A stretch of 64,000 bases of DNA, taken from Leptospiraceae bacterium. GTDB lineage: Bacteria > Spirochaetota > Leptospiria > Leptospirales > Leptonemataceae. A program made the translations under genes and the position numbers. The notes below the pieces were generated by a model. That model was not told where the DNA came from. It ran no database searches and saw nothing but the letters and a program-made list of their open reading frames with translations. The stretch spans positions 1-64,000 of the forward strand of contig PBEB01000071.1 of NCBI GenBank assembly GCA_002717505.1, in the 5' to 3' direction. Positions 33,924 through 42,982 of the stretch are shown piece after piece (the stretch's first letter is position 1; each line of letters opens with the position of its first letter).

Positions 33924-36287
33924 TTGCTATTCTTCAATATATTCCGGCTCAGATGGTTCCAGAACCATGCTTTTCCAGCATACCCCCTTCGTAAGTTTAA
34001 ATTCCGAAGTCCCTGGAGATCTGCGCTTGCTGCTGCCTTGCAGGGATCCTTCTATCCCTTACTCCTGACAACCATCCTGTTCCTGGCTTCATTTTCATCT
34101 CGTCCTGCTTCAGCTGAGGAGCTAGAAATCGACGGGAACTCAGAAGATTCCTCGGAAGTAGAATCCGAGGAAATTGAGGTTCGGGCTCCCAGGCGCTCTA
34201 TGGAAAAGGACGATGTTGAAGGTGGAACCTCTGAGAAGATCCAGCTGAACAATCTGGAGAATAGAAATCGGCCGTTGACCGAGATTCTGGAAAAAGAGGC
34301 TTCTATTCGAGTGCAGCGATATGGAGGGGCCGGGGCCTACAGTACTCTTTCTATTCGCGGATCCAATGCAAATCAGGTGAATGTTTACATCAATGGAATT
34401 CCATTGAACAATGCAGTTACCGGCGAAATCAACCTGGCCGATCTGGATACTTCGTCTATGCAATCCATGGATATTCATCGCGGGACGGCCACCATGCTCT
34501 CGAATCCAACCATTGGAGGAGCTGTGAATTTCAGAACTTCGGATCGAAGCTGTGTGGATCGATTGTATATGCGAGGCGGCTCTTATAGAACATTTGGCGC
34601 CGGATTTTTCTTTTCGCACAGCGGCAACTTTGATTCAGGTAGCTATTGCGACGTCAAAAAGCAAAATAGCGATGACCTGGCCCGGAGTAGACCCGAGGAT
34701 AATCCAGCTGACAAAGATCAAGTCCAGAGTGCTGATTATCCTGGCGATTCGGGGCAGCAACCATCAGCGAAGCGCCCCTTTTTGATTAAGCCTTCTTCTT
34801 TCCTCAGGCCTGGAGATTACTGGTATTCTATTGGAGGCGGCGGCGAAACCTCAGACCAGAATTTTATCTTTCGCAATGAGAATGGAACTCCTGTAATCAA
34901 CCGATTCGATGATTTCGATGATCGTCGAAAGAATGCGCAGTACAGAAAGGCATCTCTAACTGCAACAGCAGGTCTCTTTGCTCTGGGAACAAGATGGGAC
35001 CTACTGAACGATTTCTTCTACCGGGAACATGGCATTCCCGGGCCCGGCAGTAACCAGACTGAAAAAACAAAGCGAAAGCATCTGCGAAATACCACTGGGA
35101 TAACCACAGATACAAAATCTGCCGGATGGGATCGGCTTCGCTTCAAGTCCAGACTTTACTATACAGAAGTTAGAAATCATTTCTTTGACCCGCGACAGGA
35201 ATTTAGCTTTCAATTCCCGGGAAGCAAGAGCAGGCTTCAGCAGGTAGGGCTCCATCTAATGCCCGAGTTGCATGTTCCGGAGTTTTCTCAAACATTTAAG
35301 TTTCTATTTGGAAATCAAAGGGAGATCTATCATGAAGATGAAAGAAATGCTCTGGACAAGCGGGTGGATCGAGTGCCTACAAAATTCCGCAATCAATCCA
35401 GCATTCATCTAGTGGATGAGATTTCTTTATTCAACAGTGCTCTCCAGATTCATCCCTTCCTTCGTTATGAAAGATACGTAGATCGCTTCAATGAACCAGC
35501 CACCGTGCAGGATCCTTTAAAAGAGAATGAGGTAGTGCGAGAATTTCTGGATCCAGGAATTCGAATCAAAGGTCTTGCCTATGAAAGCGATGCTTTCCAA
35601 CTGTTTCTTCGCGCCGCAGCCTATCGGTCGCGCAGAGTACCTCTATTTATAGAATTGTTTGGTCAGTCCGGAAGTATTGTTTCCAATGCGGACCTTAAGG
35701 CGGAAGATGCCGAAACGTTCGAAGGAGGGGCCGATATCCATTATAACGGACCTGTGAACATCAAGCTCTCTTCTACTGTTTTTCAGCGAAACATTCGGGA
35801 TATGATCCTTTTCATTCCCAATTCCAGGTTCACTTTGCGAGCCGAGAATGTGGATGCTGCCAGTATACAGGGAATCGAGAACGGAGCAGACGTGGAATGG
35901 AACTGGTTGAATCTATTTCTTCGGTACACCTACCAGGAAGCGATCAATGAAGGAGAAATAAGTTTTGCCAGGGGGAAGTATTTGCCATTGCGTCCGTTGC
36001 ACGATTTCACCGGAGGTTTCAGTATTACGTACTCTATCTTTCGCACTGGTCTGGAATCGAACTACACAGGAGCCGTGTTTCAGGATCGATCTAACGATTT
36101 CTTTTTCTATCAAGAACCCCGGTGGTTGCACAACTTCTTTCTCGAATGTCGTCTGCTGGAAAATCCAGACCATGCACTGGACTTTCGTCTGGATGTGAGC
36201 AATGTGCTAAATGACCGCAGCGAGGATTTAATCGGGTATCCTATTCCTGGAAGGAGCGTATATGCAAGTCTTCAGTACAGTTTCTAA
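33924..36287 (+). CDS. BtuB-like TonB-dependent outer-membrane receptor
   Basis: 787 residues. A long signal region ends near ASFSSRPASA, followed by an acidic segment with a TonB-box-like stretch (EEIEVRAPRR). The plug domain is at about 95-210 (RPLTEILEKEASIRVQRYGGAGAYSTLSIRG, VNVYINGIPLNNAVTGEINLADLD, IHRGTATM, GGAVNFRT), and a 22-strand barrel follows to the terminal aromatic YASLQYSF. The start is TTG at 33924, decided by AAAGGAG 6 nt upstream; no ATG is near. Location behind a cobalamin riboswitch makes corrinoid import its likely job. The next gene, a propeller lipoprotein, overlaps its end by 26 nt. Confidence 0.92.
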   Translation: MLFFNIFRLRWFQNHAFPAYPLRKFKFRSPWRSALAAALQGSFYPLLLTTILFLASFSSRPASAEELEIDGNSEDSSEVESEEIEVRAPRRSMEKDDVEGGTSEKIQLNNLENRNRPLTEILEKEASIRVQRYGGAGAYSTLSIRGSNANQVNVYINGIPLNNAVTGEINLADLDTSSMQSMDIHRGTATMLSNPTIGGAVNFRTSDRSCVDRLYMRGGSYRTFGAGFFFSHSGNFDSGSYCDVKKQNSDDLARSRPEDNPADKDQVQSADYPGDSGQQPSAKRPFLIKPSSFLRPGDYWYSIGGGGETSDQNFIFRNENGTPVINRFDDFDDRRKNAQYRKASLTATAGLFALGTRWDLLNDFFYREHGIPGPGSNQTEKTKRKHLRNTTGITTDTKSAGWDRLRFKSRLYYTEVRNHFFDPRQEFSFQFPGSKSRLQQVGLHLMPELHVPEFSQTFKFLFGNQREIYHEDERNALDKRVDRVPTKFRNQSSIHLVDEISLFNSALQIHPFLRYERYVDRFNEPATVQDPLKENEVVREFLDPGIRIKGLAYESDAFQLFLRAAAYRSRRVPLFIELFGQSGSIVSNADLKAEDAETFEGGADIHYNGPVNIKLSSTVFQRNIRDMILFIPNSRFTLRAENVDAASIQGIENGADVEWNWLNLFLRYTYQEAINEGEISFARGKYLPLRPLHDFTGGFSITYSIFRTGLESNYTGAVFQDRSNDFFFYQEPRWLHNFFLECRLLENPDHALDFRLDVSNVLNDRSEDLIGYPIPGRSVYASLQYSF

Positions 36288-37635
36288 TACAGATAAACGA
36301 AAGAAAGAGGCAGGTGCAGCCAATTCGATTCCTCAACCACCCAGAGGTCTACTATTGCCTCTGGCCGTCCTGAGCCGTGGTTTCAGACAGGTCGCGAATT
36401 CCGTAAATCTAAGTGAATCGATGAGGTACTTCCAGGGATTGTTGAAGTGTAGCCGGCTGGTTCGCACGAGCGGCCGGGCAATACGATCTTCCTTGATTCT
36501 CTGTTTGGTCTTCCTGCTGGGCGCCTGTCAGGATATTGAACGTCCGGACCTGGCCTCTTTGATCTTCAGTTCTGTGTCGGGCGGAGATAAAATAGGAATC
36601 ATCTCTTCCGACCTATCCAGTACCGGTCGTTTCTCTGTCATGAGTCTGGACGGATTTCAGACGGATTTTCATGTGAATGTTCATAGCGATGCACTTGCGC
36701 GCAATTACCGGGATCGAGTCTATGTTATTAACCGTCTGGGCCGGGACAATGTGCAGGTGCTCAATCCACTGGCCGGTTACTTTACGGAGGCTGAAGTTAG
36801 CCTGGGTTCGGGAACAAATCCGCATGACATTGCTTTTAGCAATAGCAGGGCTTTTGTTACTCGCTACGAACGCACCGATGTGGCCGTTCTGACCGATACA
36901 TTGATTCCAGTAGCCACCGTGGATCTGGCTTCGCTGGCAGAGCCAACCTCGGCAGGGGGCAGTCCGGATGGATTGCCAGAAGCTTCTTCAGTCTACGCCT
37001 ATCAGGGACGAATTTACGTCACCGTTCAGCGCCTGGATAGAAACCATCCGGTGCTTACTTATGCTCCTACCGATGTCTCCTATCTGGTAGAGATCGATGC
37101 GGGCAGCCTCGCTGTTACCGGTGTATTCGCATTCCAGTCCACGAACCCATTTGGCAAACTGAAGCTTGTAAATTTTCAGGGTGTGGATCATCTGGTGATA
37201 TCTACCCCGGCCCGGCTTGGATTTAACTTCGCTATCGATGGTGGAGTGGAGGCGTTTAACCTCCAGACGCGACAGTTTAGGAGCGGCTTTTTATATGCCG
37301 AAGCGACGGCCGGAGGAGATATCCTGGATGTTGTGATCAAGAATGACACTACAGGCTATGCCGTAGTGGAGTACGCTGATTTCAGTATCTCTCTACAGCG
37401 ATTCAATCCACTCACTGGTGCCTTCATCAGCCAGCTAGCATACTATCCGGCCAGCTTTGGCTTTTTCTCCGGTCTGGAGCTCAGTCCTGATGGAAGACTC
37501 TATGCCGGAGATGTGGGCCTGACAACGCCGGGAATTCGAATCTACGATACTACGGCCGGAGATGTTCAGATCGGAACGGTTCCCATCCTGGGTGGACTGC
37601 GGCCCATCGACCTGGTTTACATAGAGCCCCTTTAG
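36262..37635 (+). CDS. Beta-propeller-like lipoprotein in B12 operon (BtuG-like by analogy)
   Basis: 457 residues. The segment SLILCLVFLLGAC provides a lipobox with the Cys at residue 89, so about 88 residues precede it if translation starts at 36262, where GGAAGGAG stands 5 nt upstream. An ATG at 36421 would give a normal 36-residue signal but has no clear ribosome site. The mature part shows repeated blade-like segments (VYVINRLGRDNVQVLNPLAG, NPHDIAFSNSRAFVTRYERTDVAVL, GRIYVTVQRL, YLVEIDAGSLAVTG), characteristic of YncE/SMP-30-type beta-propellers. Being the second gene behind the B12 riboswitch, overlapping the receptor gene, it may capture corrinoid at the surface, as BtuG does in Bacteroides; this is analogy. 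Confidence 0.75.
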   Translation: MQVFSTVSNTDKRKKEAGAANSIPQPPRGLLLPLAVLSRGFRQVANSVNLSESMRYFQGLLKCSRLVRTSGRAIRSSLILCLVFLLGACQDIERPDLASLIFSSVSGGDKIGIISSDLSSTGRFSVMSLDGFQTDFHVNVHSDALARNYRDRVYVINRLGRDNVQVLNPLAGYFTEAEVSLGSGTNPHDIAFSNSRAFVTRYERTDVAVLTDTLIPVATVDLASLAEPTSAGGSPDGLPEASSVYAYQGRIYVTVQRLDRNHPVLTYAPTDVSYLVEIDAGSLAVTGVFAFQSTNPFGKLKLVNFQGVDHLVISTPARLGFNFAIDGGVEAFNLQTRQFRSGFLYAEATAGGDILDVVIKNDTTGYAVVEYADFSISLQRFNPLTGAFISQLAYYPASFGFFSGLELSPDGRLYAGDVGLTTPGIRIYDTTAGDVQIGTVPILGGLRPIDLVYIEPL

Positions 37636-37969
37636 GTTTCCGATATTGCTGCGCCCGAGGACGTCCAGGGGAACTGTACCCCTGTTCGGTACCTGAATGG
37701 GGCCCTAGAAAAAGGGCCGGATGAGTATTGCCCGGACTATTTCTGTGAGGTAAAGCCATGGAAATGGCGGAAAACGAGATCCAGAAGGGATGCTGGAAGC
37801 CGGGATCGGGGGCAGTCCGGTAGATTCATGCCTCCCTCCGCATAAGTTAAGAAACCTAACACGTCGTCAGGAAAGGATCTGGACAGAGTTGCCTATCGTT
37901 ATGTAGCTGGTAGCTGATGCTCGGAGTTGGTCAGCTCTGAACTCCGCGTATCTGGCATCGGATAGCAAA
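37636..37969. other. Intergenic region before chemotaxis receptor
   Basis: About 330 bases. A GC hairpin GGCCCT-agaaaa-AGGGCC at 37701-37718 lacks a T tract. No flagellar-type (sigma-28) promoter motif was evident. No ORF of interest. Confidence 0.35.
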
Positions 37970-39529
37970 ATGGCAAAAAAGAAATCTTACAATCGTTCTA
38001 TTCAGATCGTGAACCGAATTCGAATTACCATGGCCTTCGTTTACGTTGGCATGGTAAGTCTACTGGCTCCCACATTTACCAGTAAGATGCTGGCAGTGCA
38101 ATCGGTAGCTATCGGTGTGTACATCATTACAGCTGTTCTATTCTGGGTCCTTTTCGCTCGGGGAAAGCTCTCTATCGAAGGAGCCCGGAGATTTGTCGTT
38201 CTGGACACTCTCATGATGTTTGGATCCTTCCTGGGTGATGTCTTGATGGATCCCATCGCTGCCGCACTAATTCTCCGTTCCGCTGTGGCCATGGGACTCT
38301 TCATTGTTCCCATTACTTACAGTTCCTTATTGAACTCCAAAAAGATCACTCTGATTGTAACCCTGCTGGCATCCACTCTCTATGGGAGCCTAATCTATTT
38401 TGCACAGTTTTCTGGTCTGGAAGTTAAGGTCATTGATGAGCCCGGGTCTACGGAGATTCAAATTGTAAACCATGCCATGCAGGCAGTGGTAATTCTGGCC
38501 ATCGGAATCATCTCCTATCTTGTGATGGGCGTTATGGAAGAGTTACTCAATCGCATTAGTGTTACGATGAAGGATATTCGAGAATCCAACCGAAGCAAAG
38601 AAAGCAATCGTAAGCAAATCGCAAATAGCACAGAAGGCCTGCAGTACACGCTGATGGAATTCAGCAGCTATCTGGATGAAAGCGCCACCATGATGCAGGA
38701 TCAGTCCAGCGCTGTGGAACAAATCAGCGCAGTTACAGAAGAGTTATCTGCCAGCGCCGGCAGGACTTTGAAATCGGCTGTGGAGCAGGAGAAAAATATC
38801 AATCGCCTGAACGAAGAAAGCGAAAAGCTGAAAGCCATGATTTCCGAGATTCTCAACTCCAGCGCTGAACTGGAGAGGCTGAGCTCAGAGATAAGAAATT
38901 TGAGCTGGGAAGTCACTGCATCGGTGAGTCGAAACAGCGAAGTCTTCCAGGGAATTCAAGAATCGTTTCAAAAATTGGCCGAGTTCAATAGTGTCATCGT
39001 AGAAATCTCGGATAAGACAAACCTGCTTTCATTGAATGCAGCTATCGAAGCGGCCCGGGCCGGCGAACACGGTCGTGGATTTGCCGTTGTGGCAACGGAA
39101 GTCAGCAAACTTGCAGAATTCAGCGCAGAGAACGCAAAAAACATCCAGAACATCCTGGAGACCAGCCGCGAAGTTATCGATGAAGGTCGCCAGTCATCGG
39201 CGAATGCAGACGAACAGGCAAGGAATCAAGACCAGAGATTGAACTCAATTGCCGAAAAGATTCAATTCCTGGATGGGCAATACAAACAGCAGGAGAGAAT
39301 GAATCAGCATTTTTTGAAGGACCTGGGAAAGCTAAAGGATCTGGCTACAGAGATTGCCAATTCAGCCAGGGAGCAAAGCTCAGCTCATGAAGAGGTAATC
39401 GGCAACCTTTCTGGACTTGAAAAGAATTCCATGGAGATGACTTCCCGGGGACAGAGTATGTCCGAGCAGCTCCAGGAGATTGAACGTCATATTCAGAAAC
39501 TACGAAAACTCAGTCAGGACGAAGTCTAG
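37970..39529 (+). CDS. Methyl-accepting chemotaxis protein with multi-TM N-terminus
   Basis: 519 residues. The N-terminal 200 residues hold about six transmembrane helices with short loops and no large periplasmic sensor domain, so the ligand or signal is probably sensed within or at the membrane. A helical coiled-coil region leads to the MCP signalling hairpin, whose tip is intact: [50 protein letters not shown] at about 340-390. Flanking Glu/Gln-rich helices could be methylated. There is no obvious HAMP domain. No che genes adjacent; FliG is encoded 250 nt away, convergently. Confidence 0.92.
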   Translation: MAKKKSYNRSIQIVNRIRITMAFVYVGMVSLLAPTFTSKMLAVQSVAIGVYIITAVLFWVLFARGKLSIEGARRFVVLDTLMMFGSFLGDVLMDPIAAALILRSAVAMGLFIVPITYSSLLNSKKITLIVTLLASTLYGSLIYFAQFSGLEVKVIDEPGSTEIQIVNHAMQAVVILAIGIISYLVMGVMEELLNRISVTMKDIRESNRSKESNRKQIANSTEGLQYTLMEFSSYLDESATMMQDQSSAVEQISAVTEELSASAGRTLKSAVEQEKNINRLNEESEKLKAMISEILNSSAELERLSSEIRNLSWEVTASVSRNSEVFQGIQESFQKLAEFNSVIVEISDKTNLLSLNAAIEAARAGEHGRGFAVVATEVSKLAEFSAENAKNIQNILETSREVIDEGRQSSANADEQARNQDQRLNSIAEKIQFLDGQYKQQERMNQHFLKDLGKLKDLATEIANSAREQSSAHEEVIGNLSGLEKNSMEMTSRGQSMSEQLQEIERHIQKLRKLSQDEV

Positions 39530-39781
39530 AAAGTCTGATTCGCTGAGATCTCTGCATGTAGTCTCTTTCGTAAAGAATTCCCGACGGTAGAATTCACCGC
39601 TTTTTCGCAAAGTCTGAAGCGCCTGGTCGCTAATTCAAGTCACTATCTCTGATGCGAAACCGGGCGGAGATTCAGTCCACATAGATTGAGGCAAGTAAGC
39701 ACTCTGCTTGGCGACAGGAGCCACAGGATATAGGCTATAAGCGCTGAATTAGAATTTATTCAAGGGACGGGCGATAAGACT

Positions 39782-40942
39782 CTAGATGTAGTCATCCTTT
39801 TCTTTTTTGATGATAATACGACCTTCTTCATCCATTCGTCTGGCCACGGTGAGGATGTAGGTCCGTGCTTCATTGATCTCTCTCACAGAAACAGGGCCTC
39901 GATTGTCAATTTCATCCATCACATCGGCGGCTCGGTTCTGCGAAAGTGCATTGAAAAAGTGTCTTCGCATCTCATCGCCTGCTCCTCGCAGGGCTGAAGC
40001 AAGCATCAAATCATCGTCAATGCGCGAAAGCATCAATCTCATCTCTTTCGGATGCAGGTTCAGAAGCTCTTCAAACGTGTACAGTCGTTCGCGGACATTC
40101 TGCATGAGTTCTGGGTCTTTATCGTGCAGATCGGTAAGCAGGTTTTCCTCCAGGCCGCGATCCATGTGATTCAGTATTCCTGCCAGAGTTTCTGCTCCAC
40201 CGGTTACAGCGTAGAACTCTTCTTTTCGCTTTTCAAATTTCTCCCTTAGTACCTTTCCGACTCGTGTAATCGCATCCGGATGGATCCTGGTAGTTTGAGC
40301 AATTCGAAGTGCAACGTCCAGGCGAAAGTCCTCTTCCAGGTTCTTAAATACACTGGCAGCGACCTGCGGTTTGATTTGACTCAAAGTAACGGCAGCTATC
40401 TGCGGATGCTCCTGCTGCAGAACGCTGGCTAGCAAAGGGGCTTCGATTTGTTCCAGGAATTCGAAATCCTTTCTTGCATCCCTTTCTTCCAATCTTTCCA
40501 GAAACTCACGTGCTCTGTCTTCGCCCAGACTACGATGCAATATTTCTTTCAGGCTCTCCTTTCCTGACAGGGTCTGCTCCGAGTCCAGTTCCTGATGAAA
40601 GCTTTCCAGGATATGTCTGCGCTCCTCCGAGGTCAGTGCCGGTATGCGCGTAATTTCCAGGGCGATGCGCTGCACCTCGTCTTCGGACAATTCTCGCAGG
40701 ACATCCGCCGCCTGATCGGGTCCCAGAGCCAGAATCAATCGTGCTGCTTTGCGGATGCCCGCTTCTCTGGACTGGGGAGCTGGCGTGGGTTCCGGGGAAG
40801 GCTGTCTTTTTCGGGCCGCACTGCCATCATCGGCTCCGACCGTGAAATCAATGGAAGAGCCGGTGGCCGGTTTCTTTTTGGAGGACCGCTTGCGATGCAT
40901 TTCGGGGATCCCGCCGGAGCCACTACTGGAAAAGAAGTTCAC
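39782..40942 (-). CDS. fliG: Flagellar motor switch protein FliG (paralogue)
   Basis: 386 residues. FliG forms the rotor C-ring and contacts the stator. Recognised parts: FliG_N/M segments (ALGPDQAADVLRELSEDEVQRIALEI, EHPQIAAVTLSQIKPQVAASVF) with the EHPQ motif, and the C-terminal domain (FTFEELLNL-like YTFEELLNLHPKEMRLMLSRIDDDLMLASALRGAGDEMRRHFFNALSQNRA) with charged residues. It has about 60 extra N-terminal residues, rich in Ser/Lys/Pro, compared with usual FliG (about 340). Spirochaetes often have two or more FliG copies. The start is uncertain: GTG at 40942 or ATG at 40900. No other flagellar gene is adjacent. Confidence 0.92.
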   Translation of the reverse strand: MNFFSSSGSGGIPEMHRKRSSKKKPATGSSIDFTVGADDGSAARKRQPSPEPTPAPQSREAGIRKAARLILALGPDQAADVLRELSEDEVQRIALEITRIPALTSEERRHILESFHQELDSEQTLSGKESLKEILHRSLGEDRAREFLERLEERDARKDFEFLEQIEAPLLASVLQQEHPQIAAVTLSQIKPQVAASVFKNLEEDFRLDVALRIAQTTRIHPDAITRVGKVLREKFEKRKEEFYAVTGGAETLAGILNHMDRGLEENLLTDLHDKDPELMQNVRERLYTFEELLNLHPKEMRLMLSRIDDDLMLASALRGAGDEMRRHFFNALSQNRAADVMDEIDNRGPVSVREINEARTYILTVARRMDEEGRIIIKKEKDDYI

Positions 40943-41096
40943 AGAAGCATCTATGTGACATAATCTGGAAAATTCAATCGATTTTTAAGGTAAGACTTGC
41001 TCTCCAGCCATGCACCGAGCGGTTTTACACTTTGGACCCCTGTCCGAGAAACGGAAAAGTTTAATCGGATTGAAGCCGGGCAGGAACACAGATTCA

Positions 41097-41705
41097 ATGG
41101 ATTCGGAAGATAGAACTGCAGAACCGAGCACGGCACAGGATGCCCGGGAAGAGGCGGAGCAACGCCTATCCGGACTGCTGGCCAGGGCCCAAACCGGAGA
41201 TGGAAATGCATATCGCCAGTTTCTGGAAGGGGTATTGCCGGTAGTTCGTCGGTTTCTGAACAATAAAATTCGCGATCCGGATTGGGCCGAGGATATAGCT
41301 CAGGAAGTCCTGGTTTCCATTCATAGGGCAAGGGCCAGCTATGATCCCCAGCGTCCGGTATTTCCCTGGATCCATGCCATTTCCCATAGAAGATTTGTGG
41401 ATCATATGCGCAAATGGTCTCGAGTATCAGAAAAGGAAGTTCAGGGTGAAACTCTCCTGGAACTTCAAGCGAAAGAAGAGAAGGAGCACCCATTTCTGGT
41501 GCAGGAAGTGCTGGAAAAGGCCATCGAAAAGCTTCCGCCCAGACAGAAACGAGCCGTGCGTCTGCTGAAGTACGATGGTCTTTCTGTGCGGGAGGCAGCG
41601 GCCATAATGGAAATGACAGAAACGGCTGTCAAAGTTACCGCTCATCGCGCGTACAAAGCTTTGAGGAAGATTCTGGAACAGCAAGAAGACTATGAAAACA
41701 CCTGA
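41097..41705 (+). CDS. ECF-type RNA polymerase sigma factor
   Basis: About 202 residues. Sigma region 2 is DWAEDIAQEVLVSIHRARASYDPQRPVFPWIHAISHRRFVDHMRKW, and region 4 is LPPRQKRAVRLLKYDGLSVREAAAIMEMTETAVKVTAHRAYKALRKIL with helix-turn-helix. The ATG at 41097 is preferred (AGGAAC upstream, about 10 nt); the frame is open from 41010. Its last 14 nt overlap the following DUF1109/NrsF-type gene, the usual arrangement for SigF-like ECF factors of alpha- and other bacteria, which respond to oxidative or metal stress. The stress here is unknown. It is divergent from fliG. Confidence 0.93.
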   Translation: MDSEDRTAEPSTAQDAREEAEQRLSGLLARAQTGDGNAYRQFLEGVLPVVRRFLNNKIRDPDWAEDIAQEVLVSIHRARASYDPQRPVFPWIHAISHRRFVDHMRKWSRVSEKEVQGETLLELQAKEEKEHPFLVQEVLEKAIEKLPPRQKRAVRLLKYDGLSVREAAAIMEMTETAVKVTAHRAYKALRKILEQQEDYENT

Positions 41706-42396
41706 TCTCATAGATACACTGTCTTCCGACTGCAATCCTGTGAACCCGGTGCGGATCACGGGTAAGCAGTTCTTTTTTGCATTGCTGCTGAGTTTGCTAT
41801 GGATGCTCCTGGGAGTGGGAGTCCTGGCGCTGATTTCTCCGGCTCTGAGAGAATCTCTATTCCAGGTCAGTGGATTGTTCGCCCTGCTGGAATGGAGTTT
41901 GTTCCTATTTCTTGGGCTCTGGGCTTTCTTTCTGGCCAGAGGTTCCATCTTTCCGGGAGCGGATCGACCATGGCTGCGCTGGGTTCTTTTCGGACTGATC
42001 GTAGTGGCCATCGCCTCCCTATCTACGGTTTCTTATCTGCAATGGTCTCATGGGGTCCGGGATCCACATGCGGCGGCCGCCGGTTGCTCGGGGCTAATGG
42101 TGGTCTTTGCTCTGGCTCCTGCTGTTCTGCTGTTCAGATTCCTTCGAAAGAGCGTGTGTCTTTCATTTAAATATAGTCTATCTGTGTCTTTTCTGGCGGT
42201 GGCTTTTCTGGCCGGATCCGGAGTGGCCTTTGTCTGTCCCGATGATCATGCCAGCCACGTGCTGATCAGCCATTTGCTTCCTGTGGCTGTAGGACTGATT
42301 CTGGCTGTAATCGTGGGCGGCATCCTGGATCGAAGAAATCGCAGCGAGTTCGAGCGTTATTTCGACCAGGTCACAGACTCCAGTCGAAGCACTTGA
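41692..42396 (+). CDS. NrsF-type (DUF1109) membrane anti-sigma factor
   Basis: 234 residues with six predicted transmembrane helices. The family signature is visible in the paired motifs HGVRDPHAAAAGCSGLM and CPDDHASHVLISHLLPV, the second being the conserved cysteine with His residues seen in DUF1109 proteins. The N-terminal cytoplasmic region (about 1-25) would bind the sigma factor encoded just upstream, whose end it overlaps by 14 nt. In Caulobacter such proteins hold SigF at the membrane until metal or redox stress releases it; the same is likely here. Confidence 0.85.
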   Translation: MKTPDLIDTLSSDCNPVNPVRITGKQFFFALLLSLLWMLLGVGVLALISPALRESLFQVSGLFALLEWSLFLFLGLWAFFLARGSIFPGADRPWLRWVLFGLIVVAIASLSTVSYLQWSHGVRDPHAAAAGCSGLMVVFALAPAVLLFRFLRKSVCLSFKYSLSVSFLAVAFLAGSGVAFVCPDDHASHVLISHLLPVAVGLILAVIVGGILDRRNRSEFERYFDQVTDSSRST

Positions 42397-42454
42397 CTTA
42401 TTAGAAAAAATGGTATAAAAAGACTGAGCCCGGGCCTTCCAGCGGAATGATACT

Positions 42455-42982
42455 ATGTTTCAAGCATTGCTAGATTCTACAGATGAAATGTTAGCTCAAC
42501 TGGAGGATCTTATCCAGTCCATGGATGAGCCTTCCTATCGAAAGGGTTTAACCATCCTCAATGGTGCTTCCATCGGGGAGCATATTCGTCACAGCCTGGA
42601 ATTCTTTCTCGCCTATCTTGGTGCTGCCAATCAAGGAACGTTGTGTTATGATCGTAGAGAAAGGGATCCGCGAATCCAGTCAGATCCAGGTTTTGCTCTG
42701 GATACGGTGGCTCAGATTCGCGCCGGACTGAAGGAAATTGATCCTGATAGAGCCGGCGAACAGATCAACCTGGATGTAGACTGGCTGGAAGGAGACGGAC
42801 TTCCGTCTACTCTTGGCCGGGAATTGCACTATGTTCAGGATCATCTACTCCATCATAGCGCCTTGATTAAGACAGGCCTACTACATGGTCTGGAAAATCC
42901 CGCTCCGCAGCAAATTCGTGGTATGGAAAAGTTTGGCGTGGCGCCTTCCACCCTGGCGTATCAGTCCGGCCTGAGGCACTGA
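42455..42982 (+). CDS. DinB-family protein
   Basis: 175 residues forming the four-helix bundle of the DinB/YfiT superfamily. Metal-binding-type histidines appear in SIGEHIRHSLEFFLA (residues 41-55) and in LHYVQDHLLHHSALIKTGL (about 123-141). Members are metal-dependent thiol transferases, often using bacillithiol or mycothiol, or are of unknown function. No thiol-pathway gene is nearby. Its stop codon overlaps the ATG of the DedA/ATP-grasp gene by one base (TGATG), so the two are probably made from one transcript. Confidence 0.82.
   Translation: MFQALLDSTDEMLAQLEDLIQSMDEPSYRKGLTILNGASIGEHIRHSLEFFLAYLGAANQGTLCYDRRERDPRIQSDPGFALDTVAQIRAGLKEIDPDRAGEQINLDVDWLEGDGLPSTLGRELHYVQDHLLHHSALIKTGLLHGLENPAPQQIRGMEKFGVAPSTLAYQSGLRH

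Noticed and set aside
37701..37718. Terminator after the B12 operon
   Set aside because: A short GC hairpin without a T tract is too weak to call.
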